A stretch of 64,000 bases of DNA, taken from contig NZ_CP045740.1 in assembly GCF_009650765.1 (NCBI RefSeq), positions 1,922,001 to 1,986,000 of the forward strand, read 5' to 3'. The stretch is from Streptomyces sp. SUK 48 (GTDB lineage: Bacteria > Actinomycetota > Actinomycetes > Streptomycetales > Streptomycetaceae). The position numbers were made by a program, and so were the translations under genes. The notes under the pieces were generated by a model. It saw nothing but the letters and a program-made list of their open reading frames with translations. It made no database searches and had not been told where the DNA came from. Of this stretch, positions 40,576-48,380 are shown piece after piece (positions within the stretch are counted from its first letter, which is position 1; every line of letters starts with the position of its first letter).

Positions 40576-40576
40576 C

Positions 40577-40771
40577 GGTGGCGGGCCGGTGTTCGGGGTG
40601 CCTCTGGTCGGGCCGCAGGTCTCGGAGCCGATCGGCGAGGGCCGGTTGATCATCGGCTGGGACGCCGAACCCGGTGACGTGGCCCGGCACATACACCCGC
40701 ACCCGACGCTCTCGGAGGCGGTGGACGAGGTGTTCCTGACGCTCGCGGGGCGGGGGCTGCACCAGCGGTGA
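40577..40771 (+). pseudogene. Remnant of a dihydrolipoamide dehydrogenase C-terminus
   Basis: The in-frame stretch GPVFGVPLVGPQVSEPIGEG, RLIIGWDAEPGDVARHIHPHPTLSEAVDEVFLTLAGRGLHQ is the dimerisation-domain end of a pyridine nucleotide-disulfide oxidoreductase, with the HIHPHPTLSE active-site His/Glu pair of lipoamide dehydrogenase. The FAD and NAD domains are absent: the fragment begins right after the treY terminator. Only about 60 residues are left, without a start codon or ribosome site, so it is a fossil rather than a gene. The similarity is by inspection and would be confirmed by a protein search. Confidence 0.75.
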
Positions 40772-40895
40772 GCGCCGTGCGTGCGGTGGCCCCGGCTCCG
40801 GTTGGCACATGCCGCGCGGGCATCCGGCCGGACGCTTGACAGCCACCGCGCACCGTGCGGGACTGGGAGGGCGAAGCAGGGCGGACGAGTCGGGG

Positions 40896-42149
40896 GTGAG
40901 TCTCCTGCCGGAGCTGCGCTATCCCAGCGTTCCCGAACTGGTGGCCTCCGCACGGGCGTTGGCCGCCTCGGAACCCGGGCTGTGCGCGCTGCGGCAAGTG
41001 GGCCGCTCGCGCGCGGGACGACCGCTGCACCTGCTGTCGGTGGGGCACGCACAGCGCTCGGTGCTGGTGGTGGCGGGCGCCCACGCCAACGAGCCGACCG
41101 GCGGCTCCACCTTGCGGGTGCTCGCCCGACGGGTGCTGGCGGAGCGCGAGTTGCGCACCGGCACCTCCTGGCACTTCCTGCTGTGCGCGGACCCGGACGG
41201 CGCCGCCCTCCATGTCACCCCGGCGCCGCGCAGCCTGCTCGACTACCACCTCGGCTTCTACCGGCCCACGGGCGCCGAGCAACCGGAGTGGTCGCCGTCC
41301 GTGCTGCCCCCCGACCTGCTCCCGCCCGAGACCCGGGCGCTGACCGGGGTGATCGACGAGCTGCGCCCCTACCTCCAGGTGACCCTGCACGGCACCGATC
41401 TGGGCGGCAGCTGGGTGCAGTTGACGCGGGACGTGCCGGGCCTCGCGGAGCCGTTCGCCAAGTCGGCGGCGCAGCTGCACATCCCGGTGGAGACGGGCGC
41501 CTCGGACGCCGCGGGCTGGCCGGCGTCCGGGCCGGGGGTGCATGTGATGCCGGGTCCGGAGAGCGGCGTGGCCTATCCGAGCATGCCGGACGACGCCCGG
41601 CACAGCACCTGGTACCACGCGCACCGCTACGGGGGGCTGACCGCCGTGGTGGAGGTGCCGATGTGGGCCAGCGACCTGGTGGACGACCCGGCGCCGCACC
41701 CGGCGCCGGCGGTGGCGATCCGGCGGCTGGCGCGGCGGCTGCTGCGGGACTCGCTGGAGGTGGAGCGGGTGCTCGCGGAGGCGCTGCCCCGGCTCGACGG
41801 CGCCGACGGGCCGCTGCTGCGGGCCGCGCGCTGGGCGCTGGGGCTGATCCCGGGCCTGGCCGAGGACTGGACCCACACCGTGCCGGCCGCCGGCACGATG
41901 GCGTACGTCGGCAGCGTGGACGCGTTCGGGCGGCGGCTGCCGCTGCGGGCGGCGGCGATGCTGCTGCGGGTGCTGCGGGAGAGCGGCGACCGGGCGGCGC
42001 CGGACCTCGAACGGCTCGTCGCCACCTGGTCCGACGCCTTCGCCCGGCGCTTCCGGGCCCGCTGGGTGCCGCTGGACCACCAGGTGGAGCACCAGTCACG
42101 CACGGTGCTGCTGGCGGCCCAGCAGGCCCGGGAGCAGGCGTATCCCTAG
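40896..42149 (+). CDS. M14-family zinc carboxypeptidase-like protein
   Basis: A 417-residue protein with the M14 zinc motif AGAHANEPTGGSTL (HANE, His and Glu), the third ligand His in VTLHGTDLGG and a probable catalytic Glu in LTAVVEVPMWA. It has no signal peptide, so it acts in the cytoplasm. GTG at 40896 is taken because the domain starts with ELRYPSVPELVASARALAA; an ATG at 40809 would add 29 residues with no similarity, and neither has a strong ribosome site. Streptomyces homologues are annotated as zinc carboxypeptidase; the natural substrate is unknown. It converges on the subtilisin-inhibitor gene. Confidence 0.82.
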   Translation: MSLLPELRYPSVPELVASARALAASEPGLCALRQVGRSRAGRPLHLLSVGHAQRSVLVVAGAHANEPTGGSTLRVLARRVLAERELRTGTSWHFLLCADPDGAALHVTPAPRSLLDYHLGFYRPTGAEQPEWSPSVLPPDLLPPETRALTGVIDELRPYLQVTLHGTDLGGSWVQLTRDVPGLAEPFAKSAAQLHIPVETGASDAAGWPASGPGVHVMPGPESGVAYPSMPDDARHSTWYHAHRYGGLTAVVEVPMWASDLVDDPAPHPAPAVAIRRLARRLLRDSLEVERVLAEALPRLDGADGPLLRAARWALGLIPGLAEDWTHTVPAAGTMAYVGSVDAFGRRLPLRAAAMLLRVLRESGDRAAPDLERLVATWSDAFARRFRARWVPLDHQVEHQSRTVLLAAQQAREQAYP

Positions 42150-42173
42150 GGGCCGCCGGCTCGAAGTGCCATC

Positions 42174-42207
42174 GGCTCACGAGGGCGGCCGGCTCACGAG
42201 GGCGGCC
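42174..42207. repeat. Perfect 17-bp tandem duplication
   Basis: GGCTCACGAGGGCGGCC occurs at 42174-42190 and again at 42191-42207. It lies between the convergent peptidase and inhibitor genes, in non-coding DNA. Confidence 0.9.
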
Positions 42208-42228
42208 GGCGGGGCCGCGCGCCGCCGG

Positions 42229-42648
42229 TCAGTCGCCGAGGTCGAAGACCGACCCCGTCCGCGCCCGCAGTTCGCAGGAGTTGGTGTACGTCCGCCGGAA
42301 GTCGACCATCCGGCCGTTCCAGCGGCCGCGCGCGGTGGCGGTGACCGGGGAGTAGATCCGCGGGCAGAACACCTTGCGGGCCGGGATGAGGTCGATGTCG
42401 CCGCGGGCGGCGGCCAGTTCGGCGCAGGCTTCGGCCGCGTACGGATGGCCGTGCGGCGGCAGGCAGCGCAGCAGGGCGCTGCGGCCGCTGTCGGCCCGGT
42501 CGCCCGAGCGGGTGATCGTGAGGTGCAGCCGGTTGCCGTGCCGATGGGGGAACGGATGGGGAAACGCCTGGGCGGGGCCCGCGGCGAGGAGACCGGCGGC
42601 GGCCAGGAACACGCCGACGGCCGCGGTCGCTCTGGTGAAGTACGTCAT
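42229..42648 (-). CDS. Subtilisin inhibitor-like (SSI family) secreted protein
   Basis: A 139-residue exported inhibitor of serine proteases. Residues 1-28 form a signal peptide ending AQA. The mature part is an SSI-fold protein with four cysteines in two expected pairs (C62-C75; C95 with the C in NSCEL near the end). The reactive loop is FCPRIYSP: in SSI the P1 residue follows CP, here Arg97, which predicts inhibition of trypsin-like rather than subtilisin-like proteases. The end GSVFDLGD is like SSI GSSVFAF. An N-terminal His/Pro-rich stretch (FPHPFPHRHGNR) is unusual. It probably controls mycelial proteases during development. Confidence 0.93.
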   Translation of the reverse strand: MTYFTRATAAVGVFLAAAGLLAAGPAQAFPHPFPHRHGNRLHLTITRSGDRADSGRSALLRCLPPHGHPYAAEACAELAAARGDIDLIPARKVFCPRIYSPVTATARGRWNGRMVDFRRTYTNSCELRARTGSVFDLGD

Positions 42649-42729
42649 GCCCGTTGCATCGGCAGGACGTCCGCCGTTCCGCAGTGCGGGTCACCCGTTC
42701 GAACGACCGGGGCGCCCCCGGCCGCGCGC

Positions 42730-43293
42730 TCAGCCCAGCGACAGCCGGTACGCGACCCGCCCGAACGCCACCTGGTCGCCCTCGCGGACGGCGACCGCGC
42801 CGATCACCCGGCGGCCGTTGACGGTGGTGCCGTTGGTGGAGCCGAGGTCCCGGAGAATCCACAGCCCGCCCTGGTGGCTGAGTTCGGCGTGCACCCGGGA
42901 GACCGTCTCATGGGTCAGCCGCAGCCCGTTGCCCGGGTCGCGGCCTATCCGCAGCGGGCGGGTGTGGGCCGGTCCCGGCAGCAGCAGCTTGGGCAGCCGC
43001 TCGGCCTGCCAGGCGCGGCGCAGTCGTACCGTGAAACCGGAGACGGCCTCCACGGTGCCGAAGACCACGCGGGACAGGCGGCTGTCGCGGGGCAGGTCGG
43101 CGACGAGGACGGCGAGTTCGTCGGCGTGGCGCGCGGCGAGCGCCAGTTCCATGCGGCGCACGAACGTCTCGTGCGACAGCCGGCCCTTGGCCGCGCCGTC
43201 CCGCAGCACCTCCAGGGCCGCTTCCCGCTCCGTGTCGGACAGCCGCGCGGACGCCGGGGCCGGGGCGGTGGGGAACTCGAAGGACGACGTCAC
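42730..43293 (-). CDS. DUF1707 and FHA domain protein
   Basis: A 187-residue cytosolic protein. Residues 17-70 (ARLSDTEREAALEVLRDGAAKGRLSHETFVRRMELALAARHADEL) are a DUF1707 module; residues 100-187 are an FHA domain with LRIGRDPGNGLRL, VSRVHAELSHQGG (Ser-Arg-His of the phosphothreonine site) and GSTNGTTVNGRRV. It should bind Thr-phosphorylated partners of Ser/Thr kinases. GTG start at 43293. It diverges from treZ across 203 bp and is upstream of the inhibitor gene in the same direction. Confidence 0.92.
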   Translation of the reverse strand: MTSSFEFPTAPAPASARLSDTEREAALEVLRDGAAKGRLSHETFVRRMELALAARHADELAVLVADLPRDSRLSRVVFGTVEAVSGFTVRLRRAWQAERLPKLLLPGPAHTRPLRIGRDPGNGLRLTHETVSRVHAELSHQGGLWILRDLGSTNGTTVNGRRVIGAVAVREGDQVAFGRVAYRLSLG

Positions 43294-43496
43294 GCCTGTG
43301 ATTGTCGGTCAGTGGGCGACGCGTGTCCAGAAAGCGGGTAATCGGCGCCCGCCGGACGGTACTTCCGCGCGGGCCGCCCGGGGAACTTCGCACGACACCT
43401 GAGGGGAAAGGCCCCGATCGGAGGGGAGATCGAGGGCGGGGGCGGGCACGATGGGAGCGCGGGACATCACGGTGAACAGACGAAGGGGAACCGTCC

Positions 43497-45242
43497 GTGC
43501 AGTTCGAGGTGTGGGCACCGCAGGCAGACCGGGTGACGCTCCAGTGCGAGGGCGCCACGCGGGCGTTGGCGCGCGATCCGGAGCGCGGGGGCTGGTGGAA
43601 GGGGGAGGCGGCGGCCGGTGACGGCGCCCGGTACGGGTTCGCGCTGGACGACGGTCCGGTGCTGCCCGACCCGCGCTCGCGCCGCCAGCCGGACGGTCCG
43701 GACGGGCTCAGCGCGGTCGTGGACCAGGAGCGGTACCGGTGGCGGGTGCCATGGCCGGGGCGGGAGTTGCCGGGCGCGGTGCTCTACGAGCTGCATGTGG
43801 GCACGTACACCCCCGAGGGCACGCTGGACGCGGCGGCGGACCGGCTCGGTCATCTGGTGGAACTGGGCATCACGCACGTGGAGTTGATGCCTCTCTGCCC
43901 GTTTCCCGGGCGGCACGGCTGGGGGTACGACGGGGTGGCGCCCTGGGCGGTGCACGAGCCGTACGGCGGCCCCGAGGCGCTGAAGCGGTTCGTGGACCGG
44001 GCGCACGAGCTGGGGCTCGGTGTCGTCCTGGACGTCGTGCACAACCACTTGGGGCCCTCCGGTAACTATCTGCCGTCCTTCGGGCCGTACTTCACCGACA
44101 CGCACACCACACCGTGGGGCGCGGCGATGAACCTGGACGCGCCCGGCTCGGACGAGGTACGCGCGTTCCTCGTCGGCAGCGCGCTGGCGTGGCTGCGGGA
44201 CTTCCGGCTCGACGGGCTGCGCCTGGACGCGGTGCACGCGCTGTACGACACCCGGGCCGTCCACTTCCTGGAGGAGCTGTCGGCGGCCGTCGACCACCTG
44301 GCGGCGGAGGTGGGCCGGCCGCTGTTCCTGATCGCCGAGACCGATCTCAACGATCCGCGCTTGATCACGCCGCGCGGGGAGCACGGGCTCGGGCTGCACG
44401 CGCAGTGGAACGACGACTTCCACCACGCCCTGCACACCGCGCTGACCGGCGAGTCCCAGGGCTACTACGCCGACTTCGCGCGCGACCCCTTCGCCGCGCT
44501 GGCCAGGACGCTGACCGGGGGCTACTTCCACGACGGCACCTACTCCGGTTTCCGGGGCCGGCACCACGGGCGCCCGCTGGACCGGGCGCGGGTGGCTGGG
44601 CACCGGCTGCTCGGCTACTCCCAGACCCATGACCAGATCGGCAACCGCGCCCAGGGCGACCGGCTCTGCGCGCACCTCTCCCCGGGCCTGCTGGCCTGCG
44701 CGGCGACGCTGGTGCTGACCGCGCCGTTCACCCCGATGCTGTTCATGGGCGAGGAGTGGGCGGCCGGTACGCCCTGGCAGTACTTCGCCGACCACACGGA
44801 CCCGCAGCTCGCCGAGGCGGTACGGCGCGGGCGGCGCCGGGAGTTCGCGGCGCACGGCTGGGCCGAGGAGGACGTACCCGACCCGGGGGACCCGGCGACC
44901 CGGGAGCGCTCCTGCCTCGACTGGTCGGAACCCGAACGCGCCGCGCACGCGCGGATGCTGGACTGGTACCGGCGGCTGATCGCGCTGCGCCGCGACCAGC
45001 CCGACCTCACCGACCCGGACCTCGCCGACACGAAGGTGGCCTACGACGCGGGGGCCCGCTGGCTGGCCTTCCGGCGGGGCGACGTACGGGTCGCGGTGAA
45101 CCTGGGCGAGGAACCGGCCGCCATTCCGCTGGGCTCCCGCCCGGCCCTGGTCCTCGCCGCCTGGGAGCCGGTCGAGCCGCCGGGCGCGGACGGCGTGCTC
45201 CAGCTGCCCGGGGAGTCGTGCGTGGTGCTCAGCCAGCCCTGA
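43497..45242 (+). CDS. treZ: Maltooligosyl trehalose trehalohydrolase
   Basis: A 581-residue GH13_10 enzyme releasing trehalose from the product of TreY. The N-terminal E-set domain begins QFEVWAPQADRVTLQCEG; barrel motifs are VVHNHLGPSGNY, LDGLRLDAVHAL with nucleophile Asp, FLIAETDLNDPRLI with acid Glu and YSQTHDQIGNRAQGDR with Asp. GTG at 43497 follows GAAGGGG. The gene is 3 kb from treY, separated by four unrelated genes and a fossil, whereas treY and treZ commonly lie together. Confidence 0.96.
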   Translation: MQFEVWAPQADRVTLQCEGATRALARDPERGGWWKGEAAAGDGARYGFALDDGPVLPDPRSRRQPDGPDGLSAVVDQERYRWRVPWPGRELPGAVLYELHVGTYTPEGTLDAAADRLGHLVELGITHVELMPLCPFPGRHGWGYDGVAPWAVHEPYGGPEALKRFVDRAHELGLGVVLDVVHNHLGPSGNYLPSFGPYFTDTHTTPWGAAMNLDAPGSDEVRAFLVGSALAWLRDFRLDGLRLDAVHALYDTRAVHFLEELSAAVDHLAAEVGRPLFLIAETDLNDPRLITPRGEHGLGLHAQWNDDFHHALHTALTGESQGYYADFARDPFAALARTLTGGYFHDGTYSGFRGRHHGRPLDRARVAGHRLLGYSQTHDQIGNRAQGDRLCAHLSPGLLACAATLVLTAPFTPMLFMGEEWAAGTPWQYFADHTDPQLAEAVRRGRRREFAAHGWAEEDVPDPGDPATRERSCLDWSEPERAAHARMLDWYRRLIALRRDQPDLTDPDLADTKVAYDAGARWLAFRRGDVRVAVNLGEEPAAIPLGSRPALVLAAWEPVEPPGADGVLQLPGESCVVLSQP

Positions 45243-45257
45243 GCCGCCGGACGCCGG

Positions 45258-46190
45258 TCACGGCTCCTCCCCCGCCGTCTTGAAGTCCGTCACCCGCTCC
45301 AGCAGGATCGGCTCCCACGCCCGGCGCAACTGGGTGCGCAGCAGCGCCGGGTCGCCCGGGCCGCGGCCGTCGAGGCGGTCCATCAGGCGCAGCACCGTGT
45401 CGCAGCGGGCCAGCCACAGGCCGCGCAGGCAGGGGCGGGCGCCGTACCCGGCGAGGGTGGCGGCGCGGACGGCGGCCGGGGAGCCGACGGCGACGGCGAG
45501 CCCCGCGATGTCCTCGGCGGGATCGCCGAGCGCCGCCTCGGTCCAGTCGAGGACGCCGCGCACCCGCCCGTCGGCGCTGACCACCACGTGTTCGCCGGTC
45601 AGCCCGTGGTGGGTGAGCACGGCGACGCCGGGCTGCGCGGCGAGCTGGGCGGCCCCGGCCGGGGTGAGCTGGTGCATCGGCTCGGCGTCGAACTCGTCGG
45701 CGGCGGCGAGCCGTTCGGCCGCGTGCACGGCCATCCGGCGCAGCGCCTCCAGGGAGCGCGGGGCGGCGCGCGGCACGCCGAGCGACTCGGCCTGCCGTAC
45801 CGGCACCGCGCGCAGCCCGGTGAGCAGCCCGGCGAGATCGGCCTCGCCGGCCGCCGAGACCTCGTGCTCCTCGGCGGTGCCGCCGGGCACCGCGGTGTCC
45901 AGGGTGCAGGCGAGGCCGGGCGCCCAGTCGGCGTGCGCGACGCTGACCGGCACCGCGATGGGGACGTGCGGGCGGACCAGGGCGCGCAGCCGCAGCTCGC
46001 GGCGCCTGCGGGCGGACGCCTCCCGGTCGGGGGCGAGCCGCAGCACCTGGCGGGTGCCGACCCACCAGGTGTACGCATGCTCCTCCCGTACGGGCCGGAC
46101 GTCGGGTGCGTCGCCGTCCGGGCCTTCCTTGAGCAGCGAACGGACCAGCTGGCGGACGGTGTCCGCGGTGGGGGTCGGTGCCTGGGTCAT
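45258..46190 (-). CDS. Phosphotransferase (APH) family protein with altered catalytic loop
   Basis: A 310-residue APH-fold protein. It keeps TRQVLRLAPDREASARRRRELRLRALVRPHVPIAVPV and the metal-binding LDWTEAALGDPAEDIAGLAV near residue 220. The catalytic loop, usually HND.G.EH in this group, reads THHGLTGEHVVV: the catalytic Asp is replaced by Gly. It may be an inactive kinase-like protein or use another mechanism. It converges on treZ, 15 bp past its stop, and lies after the M24 peptidase gene in the same direction (75 bp gap). Confidence 0.82.
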   Translation of the reverse strand: MTQAPTPTADTVRQLVRSLLKEGPDGDAPDVRPVREEHAYTWWVGTRQVLRLAPDREASARRRRELRLRALVRPHVPIAVPVSVAHADWAPGLACTLDTAVPGGTAEEHEVSAAGEADLAGLLTGLRAVPVRQAESLGVPRAAPRSLEALRRMAVHAAERLAAADEFDAEPMHQLTPAGAAQLAAQPGVAVLTHHGLTGEHVVVSADGRVRGVLDWTEAALGDPAEDIAGLAVAVGSPAAVRAATLAGYGARPCLRGLWLARCDTVLRLMDRLDGRGPGDPALLRTQLRRAWEPILLERVTDFKTAGEEP

Positions 46191-46265
46191 GGATCGCGCG
46201 TTGCCGTTCCGGGTGTCGTCGGGGTGCTCTGCCCGGGCCCGCCCCGGGCCCGGGGTCTCGGTCCG

Positions 46266-47393
46266 TCAGTCCACTGTCACCAGCTCGCGGCCGGTGTTGT
46301 TGAGGCGGCGGCCGCCGTCCTCGGTCACCGTCACGATGTCCTCGATGCGCACCCCGAACCGGCCGGGCAGATAGATGCCGGGCTCGACCGAGAAGCACAT
46401 CCCGGGCACCAGCGGCAGCTCCTCGCCCTCGATCATGTACGGCGGCTCGTGCGTGGTGACGCCGATGCCGTGCCCGGTGCGGTGGATGAAGTACTCGCCG
46501 TACCCGGCGTCGGTGATCACCCGGCGGGCGGCCCGGTCGACCTCCTGGCAGGCCACGCCCGGCCGCACCGCCTGGCAGCCGGCCTCCTGGGCCTCCCGCA
46601 CGATGTCGTGGACCCGGCGCTCCTCCTCGGTGGGCTCGCCGACGTGCACGGTGCGCGTGGTGTCGGAGCCGTAACCGTCCTTCAGGCCGCCGAAGTCGAG
46701 GACGACCATGTCCCCGCGCCGGATGACCCGGTCGCCGACCTCGTGGTGCGGGTTGGCGCCGTTGGGGCCGGAGCCGACGATGGTGAAGTCGACCTGGGAG
46801 TGGCCGAAGCGGCGCAGCAGCGCGGCGAGGTCGCGGCCGAGGTCGGACTCGCGGCGCCCGGCGAAGGTCACCTTGCGGATCTCCTCGAACGCGGCGTCGG
46901 CGGCGGCTCCGGCGGCCGCGAGCAGCTCCACCTCGGCGGGGTCCTTGACCGCGCGCAGCATGGGCAGCGCGTCGGTGAGGGCGGCGTACGAGCTGTCGGG
47001 CAGGGTGCGCTGGAGGCCGAGGACGTGCAGGCCCCAGGTGTTGTCGCTGATGCCGTAGCGGCCGCGGCCGTCGAGCAGCTCGGCGGTGACGGCGTACGGG
47101 TCCTTGCCGTCGGTCCAGTCGCGCAGGGTGAGCGCCTCGCCGGCGACGGAGTGCTCGGCGTCCGGGGCCTCCAGGGTGGGGACGACCAGGACGGGGTCCT
47201 GGCCGGGGGCGAGGACCAGCAGGGTGAGCCGCTCGGTGACGGCGGTGGGGGTGTAGCCGGTCAGCCAGACCATGTCCGGGCCCGGTGCCACGAGCAGCCC
47301 GGCGAGACCGGCGTCGGCCGCGGCGCGCGCGGCACGCTCCATGCGGGCCTGGTGGTCGGCTGCGCTGAAGGGCGTGGTCGTACTACCGGTCAT
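46266..47393 (-). CDS. M24-family metallopeptidase (Xaa-Pro aminopeptidase type)
   Basis: A 375-residue pita-bread peptidase. The N-terminal creatinase-like domain (ARAAADAGLAGLLVAPGPDMVWLTGYTP) is followed by the catalytic domain with the five metal ligands: Asp in VVLDFGGLKDGYGSD and GSDTTRTV, His in RTGHGIGVTTHEPPY, Glu in CFSVEPGIY and Glu in VRIEDIV. It removes N-terminal residues before proline, or acts as a dipeptidase. ATG at 47393 starts MTGSTTTPFSAADHQARM. Cytosolic. Confidence 0.93.
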   Translation of the reverse strand: MTGSTTTPFSAADHQARMERAARAAADAGLAGLLVAPGPDMVWLTGYTPTAVTERLTLLVLAPGQDPVLVVPTLEAPDAEHSVAGEALTLRDWTDGKDPYAVTAELLDGRGRYGISDNTWGLHVLGLQRTLPDSSYAALTDALPMLRAVKDPAEVELLAAAGAAADAAFEEIRKVTFAGRRESDLGRDLAALLRRFGHSQVDFTIVGSGPNGANPHHEVGDRVIRRGDMVVLDFGGLKDGYGSDTTRTVHVGEPTEEERRVHDIVREAQEAGCQAVRPGVACQEVDRAARRVITDAGYGEYFIHRTGHGIGVTTHEPPYMIEGEELPLVPGMCFSVEPGIYLPGRFGVRIEDIVTVTEDGGRRLNNTGRELVTVD

Positions 47394-47587
47394 CCGGGCC
47401 TCCGGGCGGTTCTGGCTGGTCGGGCGGGTACCGGGGCGCACGGCAGGCGCCCTGGGCAGCATCCTGCCCGCCCGGACCGGGCCACGCGACCCGATCGGAC
47501 GATCCCGCGTCCGCCGGGTGCGGCGGAGATCCGCGCGGGGCGGCTCACGGGGGTCGGCAGGAGGTACGGCACCCGGCCATCATGTCC

Positions 47588-47682
47588 CACCGGCCCCCGC
47601 ACTCCGCCGACCACTGGCCCCCGGATTCCACCGACCACCGGCTCCCGGGTTCCACCGACCCACCGGCCCCGGACTCCGCCGC
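47588..47682. repeat. Degenerate tandem 24-bp repeat, four copies
   Basis: Copies at 47588-47611, 47612-47635 and 47636-47659 share CAC(C/T)GGCCCCCGG(A/G)TTCCACCGAC with few changes, and a fourth, off by one base, runs to 47682. The block starts immediately past the PDZ gene stop and lies upstream of the M24 peptidase gene. On the minus strand one frame would give an eight-residue W-ended repeat (SVEPGSRW, SVESGGQW, SAECGGRW), but no start supports translation. Confidence 0.8.
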
Positions 47683-47684
47683 GC

Positions 47685-48224
47685 TCAGGTCACCACGCCC
47701 GGCACCACCGTCAGCTGCTGGAACCCGCCGCCGCTGTGCCGCACGGTGAGCAGCACCTCGCTGCCGGGGCGGGCGCGGGCGACGGCCCGTGCCAGGTCGG
47801 CGGCCGTGTCGACGCGGGCGCCGCCGAACTGGAGCAGGACGTCCCCGCGGGCCAGGCCCGCCCGGTAGCCGGGGCCGGGCGTGTGCACCCCCACCACCAG
47901 GGCGCCGGGGCTGCCGTAGTCGACGGCCTCCACGCCGAGGGTGGCCCGGGGGCCGCCGTCCCGCGCGGGCGCGGCCGCGGTCCGGGGATGCGGTACGGCG
48001 CTCTTCCCCGCGCCGAGCAGGGTGGCGCCGACCGCGCCGATGCCCACGCCGGACAGCAGCAGCAGGGTGCCCGCGCAGGCGCCGAGCAGCAGGGTCCGCA
48101 GCCGCCGTACGCGCCGGGACGCGGCGTGCGGATGGTGGGCGGGGCCGCCGCCCGTCCGGGGGCCGCCGCCGGCCCGGGGGCCCCGGCCCGGCAGCGGCCT
48201 GGGCCGCAACGCAGTGTGTTCCAT
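47685..48224 (-). CDS. Membrane-anchored PDZ-domain protein without protease domain
   Basis: A 179-residue protein: a basic, glycine-rich cytoplasmic N-terminus of 40 residues, one transmembrane segment (LLLGACAGTLLLLSGVGIGAVGATLLG, residues 45-71), a short linker and an extracytoplasmic PDZ domain (LGVEAVDYGSPGALVVGVHTPGPGYRAGLARGDVLLQFGG to the end). The layout is that of the C-terminal half of HtrA/DegP proteases but no catalytic domain is present. It may bind C-terminal tails of exported or membrane proteins. ATG at 48224. It stands between the multicopper oxidase and M24 peptidase genes, same direction. Confidence 0.85.
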   Translation of the reverse strand: MEHTALRPRPLPGRGPRAGGGPRTGGGPAHHPHAASRRVRRLRTLLLGACAGTLLLLSGVGIGAVGATLLGAGKSAVPHPRTAAAPARDGGPRATLGVEAVDYGSPGALVVGVHTPGPGYRAGLARGDVLLQFGGARVDTAADLARAVARARPGSEVLLTVRHSGGGFQQLTVVPGVVT

Positions 48225-48380
48225 GGTTCGCTCGCCTCCGGCCGGTCATCTACCCGGCGCACCGGCCGGCGACGAGACACGAACGAGTGAGACTGCCCGG
48301 AGGCCGGCGGCGGGTAGTCACTACGGACACCCCGCGCCCCCCCGGTCACCAGGGGCCCCGGCCTTCGGCTCAAGCTCGGC

